This document shows, in pieces, positions 28,652-37,553 of a DNA stretch of 64,000 nucleotides. Both the position numbers and the translations under genes were made by a program. The notes under the pieces are model-generated. The model was given only the letters and a program-made list of their open reading frames with translations. It searched no databases and was not told where the DNA came from. Within the stretch, counting starts at the first letter, position 1, and every line of letters begins with the position of its first letter. Origin of the DNA: Snodgrassella gandavensis (lineage in GTDB: Bacteria; Pseudomonadota; Gammaproteobacteria; Burkholderiales; Neisseriaceae); the NCBI RefSeq assembly GCF_914768025.1, contig NZ_CAJZCE010000011.1, positions 1-64,000 on the forward strand, written 5' to 3'.

Positions 28652-29101
28652 TTATTGGGTTGGCTTCAAACTTTGACGCCACTGAATCAGGGCACTATCA
28701 AATACACCGTCAAGCAAAACCTGATTTTTATCATTTATTTCTACATGATAAAAACTTTCCAGAGCCGGTGTATTTAGAGTTTGCACGTAGTCTTCCATAA
28801 AACGGCCATAGCCTTCCTCTTCATCCTCATAATAATAAAGGGAAAAACGGCGTCCTTCATCATTGAAATCACTGTCTTCCAGACAACCAGCCATATTATT
28901 CAGAACAAATTCAGCTCCGCTCATCACTTGTGCTTTTAGCGCAGCTATGTCTTCTTCTGCCGCCTCATCCCATTGCGGGTTATATAATCCACGGCGCACA
29001 ATCCATGACCAGTAATAACCCATATGCGTGGCAGCATTGGCCATGGCCAGCGCTGGCGGATAATCTTCTTCTGTATGAAATACTACATTATCAAATATCA
29101 T
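28652..29101 (-). CDS. Uncharacterised protein resembling DUF7832
   Basis: A 149-residue acidic soluble protein. The opening FHTEEDYPPALAMANAATHMGYYWSWIVRRG resembles small proteins (DUF7832-like) that start with an Asp/Trp-rich strand and an ATHIGxxxxW helix. An acidic stretch (YYYEDEEEGYGRF) follows. The function is unknown. It lies between glyS (45-bp gap) and gmhB (8-bp gap) in the operon. The start is placed at the ATG at 29101 rather than the GTG at 29119. Confidence 0.65.
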   Translation of the reverse strand: MIFDNVVFHTEEDYPPALAMANAATHMGYYWSWIVRRGLYNPQWDEAAEEDIAALKAQVMSGAEFVLNNMAGCLEDSDFNDEGRRFSLYYYEDEEEGYGRFMEDYVQTLNTPALESFYHVEINDKNQVLLDGVFDSALIQWRQSLKPTQ

Positions 29102-29146
29102 GATTTGACTCTCATCCACTATCAGAACGGACTGTACAAACAGATA

Positions 29147-31210
29147 TTACTCATTCAGTAAAGCAATGTCGGCCACTGCATTCATCTGGTGTGACAAAGA
29201 CAGTAACAAAGCCAAGCGATTATTTCTAATCGCTTCATTTTCATCCATTACCATTACATTAGTAAAGAATGTATCCACCTTTTCCTTGATACCAGTCAAC
29301 TCCGCCAGTGCCTGAACAAAATTCTGTTGCTTCAGGGCAGCCTGAATTTTTACGGCTACCTGTTCAGTTGCCTGATGCAGGTTCTGCTCATCCTGTAGCT
29401 GTAAAAGCGTAGTTTCCATAGCAGGTAAAGCAGAAATATCGACTCTTTTCAACAAATTGTGCACACGCTTGTTCGCGGCTATTAATGCAGTAGCTTCATC
29501 CAGCCGTTTAAACTGAGTCACAGCGGCCAGTCTCGCTTCCAATTCACCCAGATTCTCCACATTACCAGCCAGCACGGCGGCTACCACATCCTGCGCATAA
29601 GTATTTTGCAACAGAATAGCCAGACGCGCCTGCATGAATTCGGCTACCTCGCTCACAGTATTAGCAGCCAGTTTGCCAGCAGGAAAAGTATCAAATGCAG
29701 CCTGTAATAGCGGTGTTAGCGCCAGATTATGCTGCATCAGCATCCGCAGAATACCCAGCGCACTGCGGCGCAATGCGTACGGGTCTTTGTCTCCGGTTGG
29801 AATCAGCCCAATACCCCAGATCCCCAGCAAAGTTTCCAACTTATCTGCCAGTGCCACTACTGTACCGAGTAAATTATCCGGCAATGCATCATTAGCAAAA
29901 CGCGGCCAGTAATGTTGCTCAATTGCCACAGCCACATCGGCATCTTCACCATCATGCCGTGCATAGTATTTACCCATCGTACCCTGCAATTCAGGAAATT
30001 CACCAACCATATCGGTAAGTAAATCCGCCTTAGCCAGTTCGGCCGTTCGAGCTGCTTTATTAATATCAACACCTAACAGCGGTGCAATTGCTGTAGCCAG
30101 CTGACTAATGCGCTGCACTCTTTCTGCCTGACTGCCCAATTTATTGTGGTAAACGACATTTTGCAGTCGAGATACGCGGCTAGCCAGAGAGGTTTTCTGA
30201 TCCTGAAGGTAAAAGAACTCAGCATCAGCCAGACGGGCACGCAGTACGCGTTCATTGCCATGAATGATATGAAACGGATTTTCAGTCTGTAAATTGGATA
30301 CCAGTAAAAAGCGGTTAATCAGTTTGCCTTCACTGTTTAACAGTGGGAAATATTTCTGATTCTGCTGCATAGTTAAAATCAGGCATTCCTGTGGCACCTG
30401 TAAAAAGCGCTCATCAAAACCTGCCTGCAATACTACCGGCCACTCAACCAGTGCCGTTACCTCATCCAGCAAACCTTCAGCATAGGCCACCCGTGCATGC
30501 ATCGCTTTCTCAGCCTCACTTAAACCCTGTTCAATGCGGGCACGACGCTCAGCAAAGCTGGCCACAACCTTACCTTGTTCCAGTAGTTGTTGCGCATAAT
30601 CTGCTGCATGGTTAAATGTAATCCTGCCCTCACTCAGGAAACGGTGGCCTAATGTCCAGTTCTGGCTGCTTAATCCCAGCACACTGCCGGCAACTGTTTC
30701 AGTACCGTGCAGCATAACCAGCCCATGTACCGGCCGAACAAAGGTATAAGTACTGCTACCCCAGTGCATTACCTTGGGAATAGGCAATTTCTTAATGGCC
30801 AGATTCAGAATATCACTTAACAATGCACTTAATGGCTGGCCGGCCTGAGTATACTCATAAGCAAACACCATCTGTTTGCCATCATCAATCTGGCTGAGCT
30901 GGTCAATTTCTACCTGATTACTGCGGGCAAATCCCTGCAAGGCTTTGGTAGGTTCACCATCTTTCATGCCAGCAGCTACACTCGGGCCTTTTTTCACCAT
31001 GCGTTGGTCTGCCTGCACCGGTTTAACATTCTGTACCAGAACACCTAAACGTCTGGGCGCAGCAAATACCTGATAATCAGCCACACCACTGATGAGTTGT
31101 GCTTTCTCCAATCCATCAACAACACCAGCAGCCAGACTTTCGCCCAGATTATTCAGGGCTTTTGGTGGTAATTCTTCGGTACGCAGTTCAATTAATAAGG
31201 GAGCATTCAT
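29147..31210 (-). CDS. glyS: Glycine-tRNA ligase beta subunit
   Basis: A 687-residue beta chain of the alpha2-beta2 glycyl-tRNA synthetase. It opens with LLIELRTEELPPKAL, the family signature. The HD-like middle region and C-terminal anticodon-binding region (about 560-680) are complete. The beta subunit binds tRNA and supports the catalytic alpha chain. It follows glyQ by 22 bp. Confidence 0.96.
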   Translation of the reverse strand: MNAPLLIELRTEELPPKALNNLGESLAAGVVDGLEKAQLISGVADYQVFAAPRRLGVLVQNVKPVQADQRMVKKGPSVAAGMKDGEPTKALQGFARSNQVEIDQLSQIDDGKQMVFAYEYTQAGQPLSALLSDILNLAIKKLPIPKVMHWGSSTYTFVRPVHGLVMLHGTETVAGSVLGLSSQNWTLGHRFLSEGRITFNHAADYAQQLLEQGKVVASFAERRARIEQGLSEAEKAMHARVAYAEGLLDEVTALVEWPVVLQAGFDERFLQVPQECLILTMQQNQKYFPLLNSEGKLINRFLLVSNLQTENPFHIIHGNERVLRARLADAEFFYLQDQKTSLASRVSRLQNVVYHNKLGSQAERVQRISQLATAIAPLLGVDINKAARTAELAKADLLTDMVGEFPELQGTMGKYYARHDGEDADVAVAIEQHYWPRFANDALPDNLLGTVVALADKLETLLGIWGIGLIPTGDKDPYALRRSALGILRMLMQHNLALTPLLQAAFDTFPAGKLAANTVSEVAEFMQARLAILLQNTYAQDVVAAVLAGNVENLGELEARLAAVTQFKRLDEATALIAANKRVHNLLKRVDISALPAMETTLLQLQDEQNLHQATEQVAVKIQAALKQQNFVQALAELTGIKEKVDTFFTNVMVMDENEAIRNNRLALLLSLSHQMNAVADIALLNE

Positions 31211-31232
31211 GCAAGTATTACTTTCATTCGGT

Positions 31233-32150
31233 TCAGGCTGTCTGGCCGTTAGTATTTTTTTTCAGTAACGGGAAACCAAGTTTTTCGCGGCTTTCCACAT
31301 ATTTATGCGCAACTGCACGGCTTAAAGCACGTACACGGCCAATATAAGTGGCGCGTTCAGTCACAGAAATGGCACCACGTGCATCCAGCAGATTAAATGT
31401 ATGTCCGGCCTTGAGTACCAGCTCATATGCAGGCAGCGCCAGACTGACATTCTCTATAGCCAGCAGACGCTTGGCTTCCGCTTCATAATGGTTAAACTGT
31501 GCCAGTAACCATTCTGCATTACTGAACTCAAAATTATAAGTAGACTGCTCTACCTCATTCTGATGGTATACATCGCCATAAGTCACAATCTGCCCGTCCT
31601 GAGTTTTGGCCCAAACCAGATCGTAGACATTTTCAACGCCTTGCAAATACATGGCCAGCCGCTCAATACCATAAGTAATTTCCCCCAAAACCGGTGAACA
31701 GTCCATACCGCCTACCTGCTGAAAATAGGTAAACTGTGTCACCTCCATGCCATTGAGCCATACCTCCCAGCCCAACCCCCAGGCACCTAAGGTAGGATTT
31801 TCCCAATCGTCCTCAACAAAGCGGATATCATGCTGACGCGGATCAATACCCAGCTCCTGCAAAGAGGCCAGATATAACTCCTGAATATTATCCGGTGCCG
31901 GCTTTAGCGCCACTTGAAACTGGTAATAATGTTGCAGGCGATTCGGATTTTCACCATAGCGGCCATCCTTGGGACGGCGCGACGGTTGTACATAGGCTGC
32001 AAACCAAGGTTCAGGCCCCAGAGCGCGCAGACAGGTGGCCGGATGGCTGGTACCCGCGCCCACCTCCATATCCAGAGGCTGCAACACCACACAGCCATGG
32101 CGTGCCCAGTAATTCTGTAAAGTAAAAATAATTTCTTGGAAAGTCAGCAT
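31233..32150 (-). CDS. glyQ: Glycine-tRNA ligase alpha subunit
   Basis: A 305-residue catalytic chain. It starts [20 protein letters not shown] and contains [58 protein letters not shown] and [19 protein letters not shown], all invariant in the family. The start at 32150 is chosen because a TTG/ATG further upstream would add 57 residues absent from the family and overlap the divergent TrhA gene. Confidence 0.97.
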   Translation of the reverse strand: MLTFQEIIFTLQNYWARHGCVVLQPLDMEVGAGTSHPATCLRALGPEPWFAAYVQPSRRPKDGRYGENPNRLQHYYQFQVALKPAPDNIQELYLASLQELGIDPRQHDIRFVEDDWENPTLGAWGLGWEVWLNGMEVTQFTYFQQVGGMDCSPVLGEITYGIERLAMYLQGVENVYDLVWAKTQDGQIVTYGDVYHQNEVEQSTYNFEFSNAEWLLAQFNHYEAEAKRLLAIENVSLALPAYELVLKAGHTFNLLDARGAISVTERATYIGRVRALSRAVAHKYVESREKLGFPLLKKNTNGQTA

Positions 32151-32329
32151 GACGGGAAATTTCTGATAGTCTGCAAAATTGTCTATTTTACTGTGCTTGC
32201 CAGCAGTTGAACAGCCATCATCACGTTCCAGAATAACCACCCGTGTAAATAATAAACTCAAAAAACACTTGCACCTTCTGGCTGGCGGTGAAACGATAGC
32301 CTTTTCATTTATTGACTCCATCTCTCAAA

Positions 32330-32953
32330 ATGTATCGTGGCGAACGCTTTAACGCATATTCTCACCTTGTCGGCTTTATCCTTGCCATCGTAGGCACAGG
32401 ATTTCTCCTAATCAAATCTGCACATTACGGAGATGCTTACCGTATTGTCAGTTCAATTATTTATGGCGCCAGCCTGATCCTTCTGTATGGTATATCAACT
32501 CTGTACCATTCCATTCCTTCACACCGCGCCAAGGCAGTGTTACAAAAATTTGATCACTGTGCCATTTATCTGCTGATTGCCGGTAGCTATACCCCTTTTA
32601 CTCTCACAACATTAAACGGTGGCTGGGGCTGGTCGTTACTCGGTGTATCGTGGGGACTGGCAATATTTGGTATCATTCAGGAAGTGACTATTGGACGCAA
32701 AAGTGAAACCCGCATCTTGTCACTGATTCTTTATCTGTTGATGGGCTGGCTGATTATCATTGCCATCTATCCGCTGACACAGCGTATGTCTTCACCGGGT
32801 CTATTCTGGCTGACTAGCGGTGGGCTGGCATACAGTATCGGCATTTACTGGTTTATCAATGATGAAAAAATCCGCCATGGTCATGGCATCTGGCACTTAT
32901 TTGTGATGCTGGGCAGTCTGGCACAATTTATCTGTGTTTACGCCTATATCTGA
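32330..32953 (+). CDS. TrhA/hemolysin III family membrane protein
   Basis: A 207-residue seven-helix protein of the PAQR/YqfA (hemolysin III, TrhA) family. It starts RGERFNAYSHLVGFILAI with the conserved NxxSH, then LYGISTLYHSIPSHRAKAVLQKFDHCAIYLLIAGSYTPF, and near the C-terminus GHGIWHLFVMLGS. These conserved Ser/His/Asp residues form the metal site of the superfamily. Members affect membrane energetics and fatty-acid balance; haemolysis is not their general role. The ATG at 32330 is preferred to the TTG at 32312. Confidence 0.88.
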   Translation: MYRGERFNAYSHLVGFILAIVGTGFLLIKSAHYGDAYRIVSSIIYGASLILLYGISTLYHSIPSHRAKAVLQKFDHCAIYLLIAGSYTPFTLTTLNGGWGWSLLGVSWGLAIFGIIQEVTIGRKSETRILSLILYLLMGWLIIIAIYPLTQRMSSPGLFWLTSGGLAYSIGIYWFINDEKIRHGHGIWHLFVMLGSLAQFICVYAYI

Positions 32954-33027
32954 AATTACGGCAATACAGATAGTTAAATACAAATGTCGCCAACATCAAT
33001 TACCAATGATTAAATGGAAGAAGTTAA

Positions 33028-33894
33028 GTGAAAATATACCTGAAAACTTTGTTTTTTAGTCTGTGCCTGCTCACTCTGGCGGCCTGTGGTGGTGAAAAAA
33101 CCACACAATCTGCTGCTTCATCTGAGCAGACGAAAAAAGAAATTATTGTCGGTACTACCGTAGGCGACTTTGCCGATATGGTGCGTGATCAGGTGAAGCC
33201 CGAACTGGAAAAACAGGGCTATAAGGTACAACTATTGGAATTTACCGATTATGTTCGCCCCAATCTGGCGCTGGCAGATAAATCTATTGACATCAACATT
33301 TTCCAGCACAAGCCATATCTGGATGATTTTGCCCAGTCGCGCCACTTGGCAATCATACCGGCTTTTCAGGTTCCTACCGGCCCTCTGGGCATATATACCG
33401 GCAAGCTGCACGAACTGAGTGCCGTAAAAAGTGGTTCCAGCGTCTCTGTACCCAATGATCCATCCAATCTGGCACGTGCACTGGTTATGTTGGACAAACT
33501 GGGCTGGATTACCCTAAAAGCCAACATTAACCCTCTTAAGGCCTCATTAGCCGATATTGCCAGCAATAACAAAAACATCAAACTGGTACCACTGGAAGCT
33601 GCTCAATTACCCCGCTCCCGCCACGATGTGGATTTTGCAGTGATTAATGGCAATTTTGCCACCAGCTCAGGCCTGAAATTTACATCGGCATTGTTCCTCG
33701 AACCCGGCTTCACTTATGTTAACTGGGCTGCAATCCGAGCTGCCGACAAAGATAGTCAGTGGGTAAAAGACATAAAAGCTGCATACAATTCTGCTGCATT
33801 CAAACAGTATGCGTTCAAGCGTTTTGCTGGTTACAAGTATCCTGAATCCTGGGGCATACAGGGCACTCAACCCACATCTGCACCAGCACAATAA
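33028..33894 (+). CDS. metQ: MetQ-type methionine-binding lipoprotein
   Basis: A 288-residue lipoprotein of the NlpA/MetQ family, the substrate-binding part of a D/L-methionine ABC importer. The GTG start at 33028 follows a GGAAG site. The signal peptide ends in LAAC with Cys20. Family blocks: EIIVGTTVGDFADMVRD, LEFTDYVRPNLALADKSIDINIFQHKPYLD, VSVPNDPSNLARALVML and the C-terminal YKYPESWG. No metN or metI gene is nearby, so the transporter must be encoded elsewhere, or this binding protein serves a distant system. Confidence 0.9.
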   Translation: MKIYLKTLFFSLCLLTLAACGGEKTTQSAASSEQTKKEIIVGTTVGDFADMVRDQVKPELEKQGYKVQLLEFTDYVRPNLALADKSIDINIFQHKPYLDDFAQSRHLAIIPAFQVPTGPLGIYTGKLHELSAVKSGSSVSVPNDPSNLARALVMLDKLGWITLKANINPLKASLADIASNNKNIKLVPLEAAQLPRSRHDVDFAVINGNFATSSGLKFTSALFLEPGFTYVNWAAIRAADKDSQWVKDIKAAYNSAAFKQYAFKRFAGYKYPESWGIQGTQPTSAPAQ

Positions 33895-33915
33895 TTACCC
33901 GCAGTAGCCTTGACC

Positions 33916-33953
33916 AAGCATTTCGTTACAAACGTCGATAACGAAATGCTTTT
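33916..33953 (+). terminator. metQ terminator
   Basis: Perfect 13-bp stem (33916-33928 with 33939-33951) with a 10-base loop; the T tail is short (TTTT including the stem end). It lies 22 bp after the metQ stop. Confidence 0.7.
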
Positions 33954-33974
33954 ACCACTAAGATTTAGATAAGC

Positions 33975-34310
33975 ATGAAGACGAACAATTTTATCGCCGG
34001 TGATAAACTACCATTAGAACAGAAAATTAATCTAGAAACTGCACGTATCTGCTGGCATGAGCTCCAACCTCATTTTGCCCGTGGCAGCTGTATTTATGTT
34101 GCACCGGAGCTGGATTTAGTTGATATTGCCCGTATGATAGCCGCAGATGACAGCGCTACCATTGCACTTTTGATACATAAAGGTAAAATTAGTAAAATCA
34201 GCGATATAATGGCACAGCAGTATTTTGATTGTAATCAGCCAATGTGGGCCGTTGTGGTAAGGCCATATGTGCTGATCCAGCTAGACAATACTATTGTCGG
34301 AAGCAAATAA
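33975..34310 (+). CDS. DUF2288 protein
   Basis: A 111-residue soluble protein with the DUF2288 pattern: LARICWHELQPHFARG-like (here ARICWHELQPHFARGSCIYV), LDLVDIARMIAADD and ALLIHKGKISKISD. The family's function is not known. It is followed by a type IV pilin gene after 45 bp. Confidence 0.8.
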   Translation: MKTNNFIAGDKLPLEQKINLETARICWHELQPHFARGSCIYVAPELDLVDIARMIAADDSATIALLIHKGKISKISDIMAQQYFDCNQPMWAVVVRPYVLIQLDNTIVGSK

Positions 34311-34355
34311 GCCATAAGTACTTAACACAAGCATTCATAATAGAAAGAGAACATT

Positions 34356-34748
34356 ATGCAACGTCACAATCAGGGCTTTACACTCATTGATATGATGATT
34401 ACCATCATCATTATCGCCATATTAGCCGTTATAGCCTACCCATCCTATAATAACTATGTGATTAAAGCTCGCGAACAAAATGCCCGCGCTGATTTAGTGC
34501 GAAATGCCAACAAACTGGAACGGTATTACGCTAAAAATAATACTTTCAGTGGTTATGGGGATACGCTCGAACAAGGTAAAAGCGCAACATTTTTTACTTT
34601 TGCAGGCGACTATCAACCCAATAGCTATCGTCTGGTGGCTACGCCTACAGCAGCCAATAGCGGTGCTACCAGAGAGGTTGTCTATGACAGTTTAGAGGGT
34701 ATATTATTGTGCGAGAACACTCAACCACAAGAATGTAATCCTTATTAA
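34356..34748 (+). CDS. Type IV pilin-like protein with Asp at +5
   Basis: A 130-residue class III-signal pilin. The short leader MQRHNQG is followed by FTLIDMMITIIIIAILAVIA, so prepilin peptidase would cut after Gly7. The usual Glu at mature position 5 is replaced by Asp. The N-terminal helix continues to about residue 60, and a C-terminal loop LLCENTQPQEC could be closed by a disulfide. It may be a minor pilin (a PilE- or ComP-like small pilin); the assembly genes are not in the window. A DUF2288 gene lies upstream and a small exported protein downstream. Confidence 0.85.
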   Translation: MQRHNQGFTLIDMMITIIIIAILAVIAYPSYNNYVIKAREQNARADLVRNANKLERYYAKNNTFSGYGDTLEQGKSATFFTFAGDYQPNSYRLVATPTAANSGATREVVYDSLEGILLCENTQPQECNPY

Positions 34749-34942
34749 ACTCTCATTCATGCATTTCATGTTACAACACATACTATTGAAAACCGTATTT
34801 TTCAACAATATATTTACTTTGATAACTTTGGTTTTACCTTTCAAGTATAATAATAGTTGAAAAATCGCGAAAAGATTCAATATTTAACCTTGTAGTTTCA
34901 AGCAAGTGATTAAATTTTTGACAAAAATAGAAGATCAGATAT

Positions 34943-35371
34943 ATGGAAATGCTGAAATCAATCCTACTCCTATCAACCACTTTAACACTGGCCAATTCCG
35001 CACTGGCAGCCAGCCATCGAAATGATGCTGTTAATGATGGGCTAGATGATGCTGAAAAAATCATCGTGCAGATGTACAACCAGCAACAACAGATTGAGAA
35101 AGAAATCGACAAATTATCTGCTTCGTTTTTTCAGGATGATAATCAGGTTAAGCTATTTAAAAACTGTAAACAGCCAGAATGTCATCAATACAGTGAAACT
35201 TCATCTTTCAGCCTTGACCCGAATCAAAATTTTACATATCAGAATCAGGTTAGCAGAGATGGTCTGACCAAATCTGTTAGCCGTAGTGGCAAATTTGACC
35301 ATCGGAAGAGCAAACAGACACTGATACTGAATAATGCAGATGGCCAGCCAGATATGTATCTGCATCAGTAA
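34943..35371 (+). CDS. Small exported protein of unknown function
   Basis: A 142-residue protein with a signal peptide (MEMLKSILLLSTTLTLANSALA, cut before ASHRND). The mature part has a Gln/Glu/Lys-rich, probably coiled segment around 45-65, a single Cys pair (NCKQPEC), and a polar, Ser/Asp/Gln-rich tail. I recognise no family. It lies 195 bp downstream of the pilin and just before a bidirectional terminator. A periplasmic or outer-membrane accessory role is only a guess. Confidence 0.6.
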   Translation: MEMLKSILLLSTTLTLANSALAASHRNDAVNDGLDDAEKIIVQMYNQQQQIEKEIDKLSASFFQDDNQVKLFKNCKQPECHQYSETSSFSLDPNQNFTYQNQVSRDGLTKSVSRSGKFDHRKSKQTLILNNADGQPDMYLHQ

Positions 35372-35420
35372 ATTCCCAGAACTTCAGAATGACATTTATC
35401 TAGAAAGCTGCAGATTACAT

Positions 35421-35451
35421 AAAAAGGCAATGAATAAATCATTGCCTTTTT
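35421..35451 (+). terminator. Bidirectional terminator before the META-domain gene
   Basis: Perfect 13-bp stem with a 5-base loop, flanked by A and T runs (AAAAAGGCAATGA / TCATTGCCTTTTT). It separates the plus-strand exported protein from the converging META-domain gene. Confidence 0.88.
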
Positions 35452-35475
35452 ATTTAACTACTTATCAGGTAAATT

Positions 35476-36294
35476 TTATTTATGCTTGGATTTGGATGAA
35501 TTCACTACAGAGCGTTCAATTATTTGATCCAATTTATAAACATACTGGCTGGCAGTAGTATCATCCGCAGCACCAGCCGGTTTTACCTCATAGACATTCA
35601 ACCGTAGTACCTGATTTTCTGCCGGATTAAACTGCCAGCCGTCAATCGTGCCGGCAAAATTACGCCATACACCAGTTTTGACTTTCACCCCCTGATCGTT
35701 ATAGAAAATTTCACGCACTTTCAGGCATTGAGCTGCGCCATTGTCCGTCTGACAGGTTTGTGTCTGCGGACTTATTTCCCAGAACACCACTGTAGGCTGG
35801 CCATACTGGGCAGTGGCTGTGGGCACACCACGCCAGAGCAAATGTTCGCCACGCCGATTTTCAATCCATAACTGCGGCTGAGCATTCTGGGCATTTTCAG
35901 TGTTAAGCAATCCTGCATGCAGTTTCTGCCCATTCATAAAAGCAATAATCGCTGCATCCTGTGCCATCACATCAGGGGCACAGGCCATCATAGTACTCAT
36001 TGGTGCCTGAATTTGCATATCCTGTCCGCTTAGCTGGTAAGCAGAACCAATAGAGTTACATCCACCCGAAACATTTAGCCGCTGGCCAGCAAAATTCAGT
36101 TTCAAGGCCGAATTCGTCTTGAAATTAGCCAATGGCCGGCCATGTCGATCAGTTGCTTCTACTAGCTGCCAATCATAAGCGCCTAACTGCTGCACACTAG
36201 CAGCACGCATATTAACTTTATGGTCAGATGTATGTGCACAGGCAGTCAGACTGCCGACAATCAGGGCAGTTACTACCATTTTTTTGATAGTCAT
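35476..36294 (-). CDS. META-domain (HslJ-like) lipoprotein with DUF4377
   Basis: A 272-residue lipoprotein. The signal peptide MTIKKMVVTALIVGSLTAC has its lipobox Cys at residue 19. A META/DUF306 domain (about 40-150) contains LNVSGGCNSIGSAY and MSTMMAC. A second domain (about 175-260, with FWEISPQTQTC and VKVREIFYNDQGVKV-type block) resembles DUF4377. Such proteins are linked to heat or novobiocin resistance and envelope stress, but the mechanism is unknown. The start at 36294 follows AAGGAT; an ATG at 36330 would place 12 residues before the signal peptide. Confidence 0.8.
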   Translation of the reverse strand: MTIKKMVVTALIVGSLTACAHTSDHKVNMRAASVQQLGAYDWQLVEATDRHGRPLANFKTNSALKLNFAGQRLNVSGGCNSIGSAYQLSGQDMQIQAPMSTMMACAPDVMAQDAAIIAFMNGQKLHAGLLNTENAQNAQPQLWIENRRGEHLLWRGVPTATAQYGQPTVVFWEISPQTQTCQTDNGAAQCLKVREIFYNDQGVKVKTGVWRNFAGTIDGWQFNPAENQVLRLNVYEVKPAGAADDTTASQYVYKLDQIIERSVVNSSKSKHK

Positions 36295-36426
36295 AAGTAT
36301 ATCCTTGCTTAAACAACACAACACCTGCACATTAAAATAAATCTACGCATAAAACAACTATCATGTTTTATATAACTGCAAGATTAGCTATTATGCAACA
36401 GCGGCAACAAATTCAGGAGAGTCAGC

Positions 36427-37242
36427 ATGCAAATTGGCATCATCATTATCGGCGATGAAATTCTGAATGGTTCACGTCAGGACAGCCATTTTATTTTTTT
36501 CAGACAGCTATTCCAACAACACGGTCTATATATGGCCTGGGCGCAATATTTACCTGATGATCGGGCAATAATCAGCCGGCAGTTAGAGCAGTCATTTAAA
36601 GAGAAAATACCTGTTTTTGTCACCGGAGGCATAGGAGCCACACCAGATGACCATACTCGTCAGGCCTGTGCCAATGCTTTAAACCTGCCATTAACCGCTC
36701 ATCCCGAAGCTCTGAAAGCGATTGAAGCCATTTCAGTCCAATATGGCGACACATTAAACAGCCCAGCTCATTTACAACGGGCAAAAATGGCCGCTTTTCC
36801 TCAGGGAGCGGCACTGATTCCAAATCCGTTCAACAACATCGCCGGCTTCTCAATCCAAGAACATTACTTTTTACCCGGCTTCCCCAAAATGGCACACCCA
36901 ATGGCTCAATGGGTATTAGACCAATATTACCGGCAGAACTTTTTCCAGCATAAACTGGCCATTAAAGCCGCAGTGGTTGACGGCATACCCGAATCGCGGA
37001 TTGCGCCACTGATGGAGCAGATTGAACAAAACTGGCCGGGTATGAAAACTTTCAGCCTGCCCACCATCCGTGATGATTTACCAGCTAAAGAACAAATACA
37101 TCAATACCGGCTCGAATTTGGCTTGAAAGCCTGGGGTAAAGACTGCTCCACTCTGCCAGAAGTCTGGGAAGAGGCTGTACAGAAACTGAAACAGCTTGGT
37201 GCCACCCAGATCACCCCACTGGATAAAAGCAGTGAAGGCTGA
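36427..37242 (+). CDS. CinA-like molybdopterin-binding (MoCF) domain protein
   Basis: A 271-residue protein with the MoaB/MogA fold seen in the N-terminal half of CinA: IGIIIIGDEILNGSRQDSHF, then FVTGGIGATPDDHTRQA, then PGFPKMAHPMAQWVL. It lacks the C-terminal PncC/CinA deamidase domain. Family members bind a molybdopterin-like nucleotide, and in CinA a linked activity cleaves ADP-ribose or NAD by-products. With nadB and nadC broken nearby, an NAD-salvage role is possible but not shown. It stands alone, divergent from the META-domain gene. Confidence 0.8.
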   Translation: MQIGIIIIGDEILNGSRQDSHFIFFRQLFQQHGLYMAWAQYLPDDRAIISRQLEQSFKEKIPVFVTGGIGATPDDHTRQACANALNLPLTAHPEALKAIEAISVQYGDTLNSPAHLQRAKMAAFPQGAALIPNPFNNIAGFSIQEHYFLPGFPKMAHPMAQWVLDQYYRQNFFQHKLAIKAAVVDGIPESRIAPLMEQIEQNWPGMKTFSLPTIRDDLPAKEQIHQYRLEFGLKAWGKDCSTLPEVWEEAVQKLKQLGATQITPLDKSSEG

Positions 37243-37553
37243 ATCTGCATCCGATATAGTGGATTAATATCAGGATAAATTCTGTAATTTATAGAAAAAT
37301 TACCTGTCTAAATGCTAAAAAAAAGGGTTTAAAACTATATCCATCGTGCTGACAGGCTGAAAAAACCATACTTTTACCACTTTACATGCAAAATGGTTTT
37401 GTATTTGCGTTTCAATTGGCAAGCAACTAGAATTCCAGCAACTTACAGCAGTATCTGGTTTAGTGGTTATCCGGATACCGATACATATAGAACCAGTCGA
37501 TAGTGTACTAAACCTATCAACCGTACACCTTAGCAACAGGTATTAATTTATTC
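37243..37553. other. Intergenic region before serC
   Basis: About 310 bp with no recognised gene. It must contain the serC promoter; none is obvious. Confidence 0.4.
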
